A stretch of DNA of 53,003 nucleotides from contig BJOX01000363.1 in assembly GCA_009731375.1 (NCBI GenBank), positions 174,754-227,756 of the forward strand, read 5' to 3'. Of the stretch, positions 1-9,672 are shown one piece after another. Each line of letters opens with the position of its first letter. Within the stretch, counting starts at the first letter, position 1. The notes under the pieces are model-generated. The model saw only the letters and a list, made by a program, of their open reading frames with translations, did no database searches and was not told where the DNA came from. The translations under genes were made by a program, and so were the position numbers. The stretch is from Paulinella micropora. Lineage: Eukaryota > Cercozoa > Imbricatea > Euglyphida.

Positions 1-324
1 ATTCTAAAACAAATTTATTAACAATTTATTGAATAATCATTAAACTTAAACTTGTGACTTGAATTTGTTTTTTGAAAAGTGTCACAAAAAATCCAACTTG
101 AAGTCACATAGACAACGCTATGAAAAAATACCGGAAACGACAGGAAACCTGTAATTTAGCTTCCATTTGCTGCTGCAAATGATTCTAAAACAAATTTATT
201 AATAATTTATTGAATAATCATTAAACTTCAACTTAAGATTGAACTTTTTTTTCTTTCAAAAAGTCACAGTTCGTAAATTCAGAAATGAAGTCATCCAGTA
301 ATTATTAATATTAACGAGGCAACG
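1..324. repeat. Left terminal inverted repeat (truncated by window edge)
   Basis: This stretch is the imperfect reverse complement of 7839-8163. It contains two tandem copies of a ~180 bp AT-rich subunit, each starting with a TCTAAAACAAATTTATTA block, at 1 and at 182. The inner boundary is at AACGAGGCAACG (313-324), matched by CGTTGCCCCGTT at 7839. More subunits may lie to the left of the window. Confidence 0.75.
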
Positions 325-507
325 AGTTGGCAGAACTAAATTTGGCTGCTTAGATCTCTCAACACGACAGAAGAGTCTGAAAATACAGATCGGCAGCCGC
401 GACCTCACGCTCTTCAGTAACCCACAACCTGACTTAGGCGATTTCCGGGAGAAATGCAGAAGGAAGAGCAGAAGGGCCAGCGTCTTCAGAGTCGGTGTCA
501 GAGTCTG

Positions 508-855
508 TTACCATTCTCTCAACAATGCGTCGCCGTCTGCGAGATTTGGGTCGTGTTGGCAGTTGATCATGGAGCTGAACCTCTGCCTTGACTCGAGCGC
601 TGCTTCCGCGGACTGCTGGGCTGACGGGGCGGCCGAGGGGGGGATGAGAGGCTGTTCATCATCGCTGGATGAGGATTCCGATTCGCTAGAGCTTTTACTG
701 CTCATGCTTTCTGCTTCCAAATCGCTTTCCCGTTCGTCCTCCTGAATCGACTCACTTTCTTCTGATTCTGAGCTCCGGGCCCTACGACGGCCTCTGCCAA
801 CCCGACCACGTGCACCACCCCTTCTGGGACGAGCCCGTCTCGCACGAGCGCGAGC

Positions 856-889
<34 letters not shown>

Positions 890-3800
890 ACAGCTTCAGA
901 AGCAAGAGCACCGACTGGTGCGGCCTCGGCCGCGGGCCGACCCTTCACCTCACTACCTTCCTCCCCTGTTTTGCACTCGCAATTCAGGGAATGGACATAA
1001 ACGGCATCGATTAACGTTGCCTTTCTCCCTAGATGCAAAATGCAAATGAGTTTCACAGGCAGGCAAACTGATATTACCAGTGACTGTCTGACGATGCACT
1101 GCCAGCCAGGGCTTTTAGTTGAGCGACCGTGGCCTTTGCCAGTGCAGGTGCTCCTGATTGCAGCAATCGATCCACTTTGTCTGCATCGGGAGGGGGGGGG
1201 GTGTTGAAATACCAAACCTATTAGGAACAGGAGAACATGCAAAAGCAAGCTGCCATAACAACGATTGTACCTCACTAGCGTCCAACAATCTGCATCCTCT
1301 CCAGGCTGGGTGGGGAGGGGCGGTGCCATCGTTCCGGAAGTTGACCCGCGGCATGCGGAGACGTTCTTCCTCACTCAGCAAATACTCAGCGGAAATGCGC
1401 GCCTCCCTATCAGATGGCACAGCCCACAAGTCAGCAGGTAATACATCCAACACACGTACATTAACCTGCCACTGCTTGCCAGCAGCATCAGTACAAGTGA
1501 AATGAGCCGGTCTACCTGCCAGCCCTCCCGCACCCTCTTCACCATCCCAAACTATCCATTTCTCATTGAGCAAGTGGCCATCCTTTAAAATATCCTCGAA
1601 CCACTCTCTTTCCTGTGCTGAACAGTACTTTTGCGCAACCTTGCGGACATTCTTTGAGATTTCTTCAGTTACCCAAGGCACAGGTGGGAGTTTTTCTGGA
1701 CGGTGGGCAGGGTTTGGGGGCTGCACGTAAGGACGCAAATCTTTACCCTCTACACTATCGTTCTCACCTCGCCACTTCTGCTCGGCATGACCCCAGACCT
1801 TGTACCTTACTCCAGGAAGATATTTGGAAGCAACGTCACCGGCCTTCAAAAAAAATACATATGTATATATCAAAGTCAAATGCGATGCAAGGTTACCTCG
1901 TACTGGTACGCAAGAGGGCGCTTGTAGTGCTTCAGATGCTTGTTCCTGCACTGCTCAAAATACCCTCGCCAATCATAATCGGAATTAACCAGCAGCAAAA
2001 CGTAATTTTCCGAGATTTTTTTCAAACCAATCAGGAGTTTGAACAAAGCTTGCGCGACATTGGTTGTGAACAGAGTAGTTCGCCAACCGACATGTCGCAT
2101 GATATAAAAAACCTGATCTTGCAGATTGTGGGAGTGGTTCCTGACTAGGCGGTGAGTTCTGATGCGTGCTTTCCACCCCACAAAAACAAGGTGGGAAAAA
2201 AAAAGCATCATGACCACATCTGTATTCTCTGGCCCACCATCCCAATTCATAAACAAGTCAGCAGCAGATGTGGTTTTAGGATCCCAAACCTCAGCCCGCA
2301 AAAGATGGTATAAAAATGGTGATGTTGGCATTTGTGCCGTGAGCAATGTTAGGCAAGTGGGTGAGTATGTAACGAGTGCCTGAGGCATGTGATGTTGCCC
2401 CACCTGCGTAGCAGTTTGAGAACATACAAGTTGCGGAAGTCGGGATTTGACCTGTCGCAACCCGGTATGTAAAAAGGCTTAGTCATATCAATATTCCAGG
2501 TATTGACTTTGCCCGGGACAAGCTGCCTATATAAAAAAGAAGTAATAATAATGAGAATAAAAATAATAATAATAATGAGAAATAATAGAGAGAGAGAGAG
2601 AGAGAGAGAGGTTTACGCTGTGTACTCCGAGTTCATGGAGCCAATCCGGTTGGCTCGATGAACTTTGTTGTGGACTTGGGATTTCTGGCGCCACTCAAGT
2701 GCCAGAGCCTCAGAGTTGAAACCCTTCTTCTGCTGAGCTGCTAGATCAGCACAAACCGCGCAAATAGCGTAATTGCCATCACGGACCCACTTAACCTGCT
2801 GGAAATCGCGGCGCAAAACTAACCTAGCTAAACCTTCACACGGGGGGAAATTAGGCTTGCAATGTGCCTCACACACCATGCCAGTCACAGCAGCAGCCCA
2901 ACCATTCCGGACATGAGCTAAAAGGACAGGAAAATTTTGTATGTCCTGCAGATGCCATATGCAATCCGCTGTAGTCTCGCAGTCAACCACAAAGAATTGG
3001 ACGAGCATGACATAAATTACATCTTGCTGGTCGGTTTGGTCAACAAAGGCACGGGTGTCAAACCTCATGTTTTGCACAAAAAGAAACCTCGCCCTCCGTA
3101 TGATGTTACCCCCCACACCGTGAATTCTCATCCACATGGTTTTGCACACAACAACCCCTCTGTACCGGAATTTTGTTGTGAAATTGGGGCCTGACATGCT
3201 CTGCAGCTGCCCAACCAACCAAGCCTTTAGCTGTGCTCGAGACATAGCAACCGTATCAGAACGAGACAACACAGCATGAACAGGACTCACCCATGCATGA
3301 CATTTCAATTGCTTGCAACATACAGATTTTATCTCATGCACAAGCTCTCTGAAACACATGCCAAGCAGCTGCTTGCGCGAGCCTGGCCTCACCTGTTTGG
3401 GCTGTCCTTTCCTGCGCTTAACATATATGTATGAACGCAAAGGGTCTTTGCGTGCACGCGCAACATGGGACACAGGCAAACCAAGGACCTTATACAGAGG
3501 CTCATTGCTCAACTGCCAGTCATGCTGCCCTCTGGGAGTTGCCTTGCGCTCTTCCTGACACATAATTCACAAAAGGGAAGAGTGAGTAAGGAAAGATAGA
3601 AAGTAAGAAAACAAGAAAGCAAGCAAGCAGGAAAGAAAAAAGAAAGAAAGAAAACCAGAAGAGACTCGTGAAAGCCATCCCAGTTGCAGTCGTCTGTTAC
3701 ATTCTCAGTCTCAGTCATACAGCTCTCTTCCTTGGGTGATTGCCTAGGCGTCTCGGTTGTTCTCAGACTGCCCTCGCAGTCCTCCTCTTCATCACCGGTG

Positions 3801-3937
3801 CCCAGCAAGGTCGCCCAATCACCATACACACGGCTCGGAACCCCAACGGTTTGTGCAGTTAAAGTAGAAGTGTGTGTGCCTTCTTCGTCGTCTGAGACCA
3901 GGGCTGCTAACCAGCCCTGCATCTCTTCCTTAGCCAT
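508..3937 (-). CDS. Putative transposase, DUF7869-like, five coding exons
   Basis: Exons read leftward: 3937-3656, 3554-2617, 2526-1897, 1843-1218 and 1024-508. The introns carry polypyrimidine tracts, and phases agree at all four junctions (exon 1 ends in a phase-0 CTG|GT; 2616-2527 is phase 2; 1896-1844 is phase 0; 1217-1025 is phase 2). Together they would encode about 1,000 residues. Exon 1 is acidic. Exon 2 has a Cys-x-x-x-x-x-x-x-His-Gly segment (VCKTMWMRIHGVGG). Exon 3 has FMNWDGGPEN followed by NHSHNLQDQVF, which resembles the D-x-x-x-E-N ... G-H-T-H-x-D-x-D-x-x-F pattern of DUF7869 proteins found in algal and protist transposons. The last exon is an RGR-rich stretch followed by a Ser/Glu acidic tail. 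One frame offset occurs near 2406 inside exon 3, so this copy may be inactive or contain a 1-nt deletion. The family name is inferred from motif resemblance only. Confidence 0.5.
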
Positions 3938-3967
3938 GTCAAGCAACGTACCAGTACCTAAGAAGAG

Positions 3968-4307
3968 TAAGAACAGTGCAGCATATTCATTTTCCGACAC
4001 ACGGTGGTTCAAAAGGAATTTTCAAAGTGTAACCACAAGATAAACACACATAAAACGAAACTAAAAAAAGACTCCCAAAGAAAAAGGTGTACAGTTTGGG
4101 AACATGCTATCATGTTGATATTTTTGCTGCAGGTTTTTAAGAACAGTGCAGCATATTCATTTTCCGACACACGGTTCAAAAGGAATTTTCAAAGTGTAAC
4201 CATAAGATAAACACACATAAAACGAAACTTAAAAAAAGACGCCCAAAGAAAAAGGTGTACAGTGTGGGAATATGCTATCATGTTGATATTTTTGCTGCAG
4301 GTTTTTA
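3968..4307. repeat. 170 bp tandem duplication in the divergent intergenic region
   Basis: A unit beginning TAAGAACAGTGCAGC at 3968 is repeated at 4138. Both copies end with TTTTTGCTGCAGG and differ by a few substitutions and a short indel. The pair lies between the start of the leftward transposase-like gene (3937) and the rightward coiled-coil gene (4522), so it probably covers the promoters or 5' leaders of both. Each unit also carries CTGCAG followed by a pyrimidine-poor stretch. Any role in transcription is inferred. Confidence 0.7.
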
Positions 4308-4521
4308 CAACTGGTTGCCCACATTCCCCAGCTGCGTCCCAAGGTTGGTTCATCTTGAACTCTCTCAACCAACGTTTTGCCTCTGCCATTTTTACCTGTC
4401 CGGCCAAAAAAAAATTTGGCGGACAGAGCCTCCGCCACTGCAAACTTTGACTCAGTTCAAAAAGGGGGGTTTTGAAAGGGGGTCGTCGAACCATGCAACG
4501 TCACAATCCAACTCAAAGGGA

Positions 4522-5952
4522 ATGCAGGAGGCAGCACGTAGTGCTAGCGCTAGTAGTGTGGAGGCATTTGGGCGAACTGCAGAAGGGGTGGTGTTTTTCC
4601 AAGTCGACGGTGTGTCAAGCAACGTACCAGTAGCTGAGGTTGTCGTTTCCGACGAAGTGAGACAACGGTATTGGAATTTCCCTACTGAGGCAAAGCTCAA
4701 CGCCCTTGACCCAGATTGCCTGTGGAAGTACGATGCGAAGGCCAAGGATTGGATTGAGCAACAGGCTTCCAGTGCCAAACGCAAGCGGGGGGCAGTGAAC
4801 CGATTTCACGAAGAACAGGAGAAAGCAGAAAAGAAACGGAGAAAAGAGCTGAGAAAGAAAAAAAAAGAAAAGAAGAAGAGAGAGGAGAAAGAAAGGAAGA
4901 GAGAGGAGGAAGTGAAGAAGAAGAAAAAGGAGGAGGAATTGAAGAAGAAGAAAGAGGAGGAGGAATTGAAGAAGAAAGAGGAGGAGGAATTGAAGAAGAA
5001 GAAAGAGGAGGATGAAGTGAAGAAGAAGAAAGAGGATGATGAAGTGAAGAAGAAGAAAGAGGAGGAAGTCAAGAAGAAAGATGAGGAGGAATTGAAGAAG
5101 AAGCAAGAGGAGGATGAAGTGAAGAAGAAAGAGGAGGAGGAATTGAAAAAGAAGAAAGAGGAGGAGGACTTGAAGAAGAAAGAGGAGGAGGAGAAAGAAA
5201 AGAAGAAAGAGGAGGAGAAAGAGAAGAAAGAGGAGGAGGAAGAGAAGAAGAAAGAGGAGGAGGAACTGAAGAAGAAAGAGGAGGAGGAAGAGAAGAAGAA
5301 GAAGAAAGAGGAGGAGGAATTGAAGAAGAAAGAGGAGGAGGACTTGAAGAAGAAAGAGGAAGAGGACTTGAAGAAGAAAGAGGAGGAGGAAGAGAAGAAG
5401 AAGCAAGAGGAGGAGGACTTGAAGAAGAAAGAGGAGGAAGAGGAAGACAAGGAGAAGCCAGAGGAGGAGCAAGAGAAGAACAAGCAAGAGGAGGAGGACT
5501 TGAATTCGAAGAAAGAGGAGGAAGAGGAGGAACTGAAGGAGAAAGAAAAGGAAAAGGAAAGGAAAGAGAAGGAGCAGAAGCAAGAAGAAACAAGTGATGA
5601 TCCCGAACAGAGAGACTCCAATGATCATGACGAGAGGTTGCCCCCTGTGCAAGACGGTTTCGGGCGTGTTTTTTCAACTCCTTTTTTCAAGTTTCCCATC
5701 CCGGCCGGCCAGGATGAGGCACCAAAATACCAAGATGGGTAACCGCAAGATTTTTTTTGTTGCTTGTAACATATAATTTGCGTGTAGGCTCAGGTCTGTG
5801 TACTTGACTGCCACTGGTCTCGTCCGGTACGGCGTTTTCCTCAAGCAAGTCAGGAAGTTTTTTGGCCCAAGCACGCCAGCCGGTTCAAGTCATCGACCCG
5901 GCACCTGAAGGAGAACTTTGCACAATAGCAAGGTCTACTACTACTACTAATA

Positions 5953-5985
<33 letters not shown>

Positions 5986-6105
5986 ATACTAATACTACTA
6001 CTACTACTACTACTAGTACTGTTACTACTACTACTATTACCATTACCACTACCACTACTACTATCTATCTATCTATCTATCTATCTATATATCTATCTAT
6101 CTATT

Positions 6106-6158
<53 letters not shown>

Positions 6159-6159
6159 G

Positions 6160-6196
<37 letters not shown>

Positions 6197-6352
6197 TCTT
6201 TATTTCTTTCTTCTTTTCTTTTTCTTTTACTACTAACCCCCCCTATCTATCTATCTATCTATTCTTTATTTCTTTCTTCTTTTCTTTTTTTTACTACTAC
6301 CCCCCCCCCTATCTATCTATCTATCTATCTATCTATTCTTTATGTCTTTCTA

Positions 6353-6383
<31 letters not shown>

Positions 6384-7271
6384 TTATCTATCTATTTATC
6401 TATCTATCTGTCTATCTATCTATCTATCTATTCTTTATTTCTTTCTTCTTTTCTTTTTCTTTTACTACTACCCCCCCACCCCCCGGAGCGCCCTTGTTGT
6501 TTCTTGCCTGTTGCAGACCAGTGGCTTTGGAACCTAAGAAACGCGGCAGTAAGAAGGGACACGACCATGCGCTGTTGATCCGTCGGTTAGTCACTGGGGG
6601 GACCATCCAAAACCCCAATTACCAACTTACCTTGATCACTTACCAGAAGATCGATCCTGTCGTGAGCAGCGCCCTTCCTTTGATTCCTAAGGAAGAGTAT
6701 GTTGCGACCGTCATTCCCTTGTTAGCTCCGATGCAACCGGGTACAATAAAGGATAATATGGTGTTCCTTCCGTGGTTTAAGCCCCTGCCACCGCTGTATG
6801 TACATGCGCTTCCATCGCCGCCCCCCCGACTGCCACGCAAGTGCAAGGGCAAGCGTAAGTCGCCACCAGAGGACGAGATTTTGCCTGAGGAAGACGATGA
6901 TGTCCCCCTCATTCCCGCATCGGTACTGTCAATTTAATTTATTATATTTGCTGATTCATTTCACATGCGGCCCAAACTTGCCTGTGTACTAGAAGCCTCC
7001 GCCTAAGAACAAGGGGAAGAAGTCCAAGACGCCCGGCAAATCCTCCCCGGGGGCTGGGGAAGTTCAGCAATCGGCATCGGCATCGGCATCGGATGGGCTC
7101 CAGCATACGAACGAGAAGGTTGACAAGTTCTTTGCTTTGATGAACGATTACATGAAGAAGGATATGGAAGAAGATAAGAAGCGCCGAAGCCAGGCCTTGG
7201 AGGAGGAACGTGCCTATATGAGGCAGCGCAAAGAGAACGAGAAGAAACTCGAACTGCAGCAAAAGGAATAG
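4522..7271 (+). CDS. Lys/Glu-rich coiled-coil protein of the transposon, four exons
   Basis: Exons 4522-5738, 5788-5826, 6517-6922 and 6993-7271 join in frame, giving 646 residues. Donors are GG|GTAACC, CG|GTACGG and TCG|GTACTG; acceptors are TGTAG, TTGCAG and ACTAG. ATG 4522 is the first in-frame ATG of the open frame. Residues 1-90 are of mixed composition, ending in a basic KRKR stretch. From about 95 to 355 the protein is almost only K and E, with periodic Leu, and is predicted to be a long helix or coiled coil. The third exon gives a Pro-rich basic segment and an acidic patch (EDEILPEEDDD). The fourth begins with a basic KNKGKKSK stretch and continues as a charged helix. The exon 4 frame ends at TAG 7269-7271 but stays open to 7685. 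It may be an accessory protein of the transposon; no enzymatic motif is visible. Confidence 0.55.
5934..6473. repeat. Intronic (TAC)n and (TCTA)n microsatellites
   Basis: These lie inside intron 2 (5827-6516) of the coiled-coil gene. A (TAC)n block at 5934-6062 is followed by (CTAT)n blocks at 6063-6193, 6244-6262, 6311-6337 and 6351-6432. The later blocks are separated by near-identical spacers containing TTCTTTATTTCTTTCTTC and a C-run, so a compound (spacer + CTAT) unit has itself been duplicated three times. Tyr/Ser/Leu-rich ORFs across this stretch are artefacts of the repeats. Confidence 0.9.
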
Positions 7272-7685
7272 ATTGCAAGCGTGAAAGCTGCGGCCGAGAA
7301 GTTGTCGGCGGCGAGTACATCGGTTGCCAGCGGTCTCGCCTCTCTGCGCCCACCTAACGACCCAGTCTCATTTCGCCCACCTAACGAAGTGCGCCCAGTC
7401 GTGAACGTAGACCGTTTTCTTCTTGATGGGGGCTCGCCGGAAGATTCGCTATCGCCGCCGTCGACGCGCGAAAGAGTCCCTGGGTTGCCACTCCGTCGCC
7501 ATACGCATCATGTTACTGATTCTAATCGCGGCGGCAGTGGGGACGCGTACATGTCCCGAAGGGACCCAAGTGTGGCACTTCTTCAGTATCATGCGCTGGT
7601 GGCGCAACAAGACGCGGAACGAGAGAGCGAACGCGCCCGTGCCCGTGCCCGCAACCAGATTGTCCTCTCCAATGTGTTTTGGTAA
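7272..7685 (+). pseudogene. In-frame extension of the coiled-coil gene after a TAG
   Basis: Downstream of TAG 7269-7271 the same frame stays open for 138 codons to a stop ending at 7685. The first residues (IASVKAAAEKLSAAS) continue the charged helical character of the preceding segment. Later it is Pro/Arg-rich with two RPPN repeats, then an Arg/Ala/Glu helix. Either the TAG is a recent nonsense mutation that removed a C-terminal domain, or it is read through, or the true gene ends at 7271 and the extension is a relic. Confidence 0.45.
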
Positions 7686-7838
7686 TTCTTCATCATTTTA
7701 GCTTGCGGTTAATGTTAAAATTGTTGTACAGGTGAAGGTTCACGTCAAAGTTCAGTTGGATGTTAGCTTGCGGTTGATGTTAAATTAACTGTAGAAAGCT
7801 TTTTGCTTCATTCTTATTGAAATAAAATCAGGAAATCA

Positions 7839-8280
7839 CGTTGCCCCGTTAATATTAATGATTACCGGATGACTTCATTTCTGAATTTACGAACTGTGAC
7901 TTTTTGAAATAAAAAAAAGTTCAATCTTAAGTTGAAGTTGAATGATTATTCAATAAAATATTAATAAATTTGTTTTAGAATCATTTGCAGCAGCAAATGG
8001 AAGCTAAATTACGGGTTTCCTGTCGTTTCCGGTATTTTTTCATAGCGTTGTCTATGTGACTTCAAGTTGGATTTTTTGTGACACTTTTCGAAAAAAAAAT
8101 TCAAGTCACAAATTTAAGTTTAATGATTATTCAATAAATTGTTAATAAATTTGTTTTAGAATCGTTTGCAGCAGCAAATGGAAGCTAAATTACTGGTTTC
8201 CTGTTGTTTCCGGTAGTTTGTCATAGCGTTGTCTATGTGACTTTAAGTTGATTTTTTTATGAAATACTATATGATGATAA
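7839..8280. repeat. Right terminal inverted repeat with tandem subunits
   Basis: It begins CGTTGCCCCGTTAATATTAA at the inner edge and mirrors 1-324. Three partial subunits are visible at about 7839-7980, 7981-8160 and 8161-8280. The second and third contain ATTTGCAGCAGCAAATGG, with TTTGC/GCAAA arms able to pair, followed by a GGTTTCCTG(T/C)(C/T)GTTTCCGGTA segment. The outermost subunit is more diverged, and the actual end of the element is not certain. Confidence 0.7.
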
Positions 8281-8457
8281 AGTTGAACTTTTTTTTGAAA
8301 ATATTTAATAATTTCATTCAAAGATTATTTAAATTAATTAATAAATATAATTAAATTGATTTCGCATCATTTCCTTTGTTCTTCCGTTTCCTCTCTACTA
8401 CGCTGTAGGAACTTTGGTTCCAAAGGTACATGTACCTTTTGCCGAAATAGTTGTTCT
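8281..8457. other. AT-rich spacer between transposon end and ORF pair
   Basis: This short AT-rich stretch contains TTAATTAATAAATATAATTAAAT and runs into the open frame that precedes ATG 8458. The frame is open from 8356, but the first 34 codons upstream of ATG 8458 look unlike the rest of ORF1. It probably contains the promoter and leader of ORF1; no specific element is recognised. Confidence 0.3.
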
Positions 8458-9672
8458 ATGAAGTCATCGGCTGACGAGGGGGAGGCACCGACTGAGGACA
8501 GCAGTACACCTGCATCGCAACACACCGATGAGGACGTCGATCCCGAAGGGTTAAACACCCCTCAGCACTCGGGATTTGGGTGGATCCCAGAAGAAGACGA
8601 GAGCCTATATTATGGCGAAGAATTGAGCCTCACGCAGATGGACGCTAGGGAGGAAGCACGCTTGAGATACTGGAAGAAAGTCGGCGATGAGGATAGACTC
8701 AAGCCCGACGCTTACAGTGACAAGCTGAACCCGCCCGAAGAGAAGCGGCCCGATGAGCGGCCACGGCCCACGGATCCGGCGTACCAGCACCACCGCTGCC
8801 CGCCACCGGAGCCGACGGCACATTGGGGCAGGGACGAAGTATTTCCCGCGTACTTTCATGCCTCCGATAATATATTCGGAGTATACGGACCGATCGACCG
8901 TCCGATATACGCATATTCGGAACGGGGCCCAGTACCGCCGCGAACGTGGAGGGTCGTAGCACCCGGAGTGCGTAGGCCATATCGCATCGACACGGAAACG
9001 ATGTTGAGAGGTATGGACATACACCTAAACCAAGACCCAGATCGGGAAAGGGAGGAGTATCAGAAACCGGTACGCTGCGCGTATGACGCACTGACGCGTA
9101 GAGTACACCGGATCTACCCACCTTACCCAGATATCACGGATGCGGAGCGCAGGCTGCGGCTACAATGCCCGGCGCTCGCACACACAACCAACGAACGGAC
9201 GTTCCCGTTCATACCGTCTAAGGAGCCGTACCGTATACGATTGGTGGGCAACCAGGTTAATTGGGTTCCAGACCCGCACTTGTTTGAGGCAAACCCTCGC
9301 AAGATTAACCTGCCGCCACCAAAGCCTCCATTCGACGAACGGGGCTTCTCGGACTACCTAGACAAAGCGAGGTACGAGCCTACCGAACAGGACAACGTCC
9401 TGAGGGTACAGTGTGAAGGGTCAAAGAAACGCGGGAGAGGATGGGGTCCGAGATGCTCCCGGAGATGGCACCTCACGGAAAGAGCGTATGCGTCACCAGA
9501 GCGATACGGCCTCACCGATGCCCAGATCACGCATACAACAATGACATCGAATAGATATCCTGCGCATGGACACCACCATGTTTCGGATGGGATATCCCAC
9601 CCACATGGGGGTTTCGCGACAACCCATTACCGGGGATCGCTCGATACAAGTCGATGGATGAGGACCGAGTGA
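8458..9672 (+). CDS. Unrecognised ORF1 of an overlapping two-ORF pair
   Basis: ATG 8458 opens a frame of about 404 codons. I prefer it to the upstream start at 8356 because the acidic, Ser/Thr/Glu-rich segment starts here. Residues 1-60 are acidic and the middle is rich in Pro, Arg, Tyr and Asp, with many PP and RRP motifs and no transmembrane segment. I recognise no catalytic motif. The last third, after about 9400, changes composition (His-rich HGHHH stretch) while the -1 frame is open from 9555 and reads naturally into ORF2. The protein may therefore switch frame in the 9555-9672 overlap and not end at its own stop. Confidence 0.5.
   Translation: MKSSADEGEAPTEDSSTPASQHTDEDVDPEGLNTPQHSGFGWIPEEDESLYYGEELSLTQMDAREEARLRYWKKVGDEDRLKPDAYSDKLNPPEEKRPDERPRPTDPAYQHHRCPPPEPTAHWGRDEVFPAYFHASDNIFGVYGPIDRPIYAYSERGPVPPRTWRVVAPGVRRPYRIDTETMLRGMDIHLNQDPDREREEYQKPVRCAYDALTRRVHRIYPPYPDITDAERRLRLQCPALAHTTNERTFPFIPSKEPYRIRLVGNQVNWVPDPHLFEANPRKINLPPPKPPFDERGFSDYLDKARYEPTEQDNVLRVQCEGSKKRGRGWGPRCSRRWHLTERAYASPERYGLTDAQITHTTMTSNRYPAHGHHHVSDGISHPHGGFATTHYRGSLDTSRWMRTE

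Larger units (their letters stand above)
1..8280. mobile_element. Large DNA transposon with terminal inverted repeats and two divergent genes
   Basis: Positions 1-324 reappear in inverted orientation at 7839-8163 and beyond, enclosing about 7.5 kb. The interior holds a leftward spliced gene (3937 to 508) that resembles a transposase and a rightward spliced gene (4522 to 7271) for a Lys/Glu coiled-coil protein, sharing a short divergent intergenic region. Paired TIRs around a transposase-like gene is the layout of a class II element; a two-gene arrangement is also known in PIF/Harbinger elements, but I see no Myb/SANT domain here, so I do not assign a superfamily. The left end lies outside the window and the right end is only approximate, because the TIR is made of tandem subrepeats that continue to about 8280. 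No target-site duplication can be read. Confidence 0.6.

Noticed and set aside
4615-5677. Long Leu/Phe-, Ser/Phe- and Pro/Ser-rich ORFs on the minus strand
   Set aside because: Antisense shadows of the GAAGAAG-rich coiled-coil exon.
5862-6578. Ser/Tyr/Leu repeat ORFs
   Set aside because: They are translations of (TAC)n and (CTAT)n microsatellites inside an intron.
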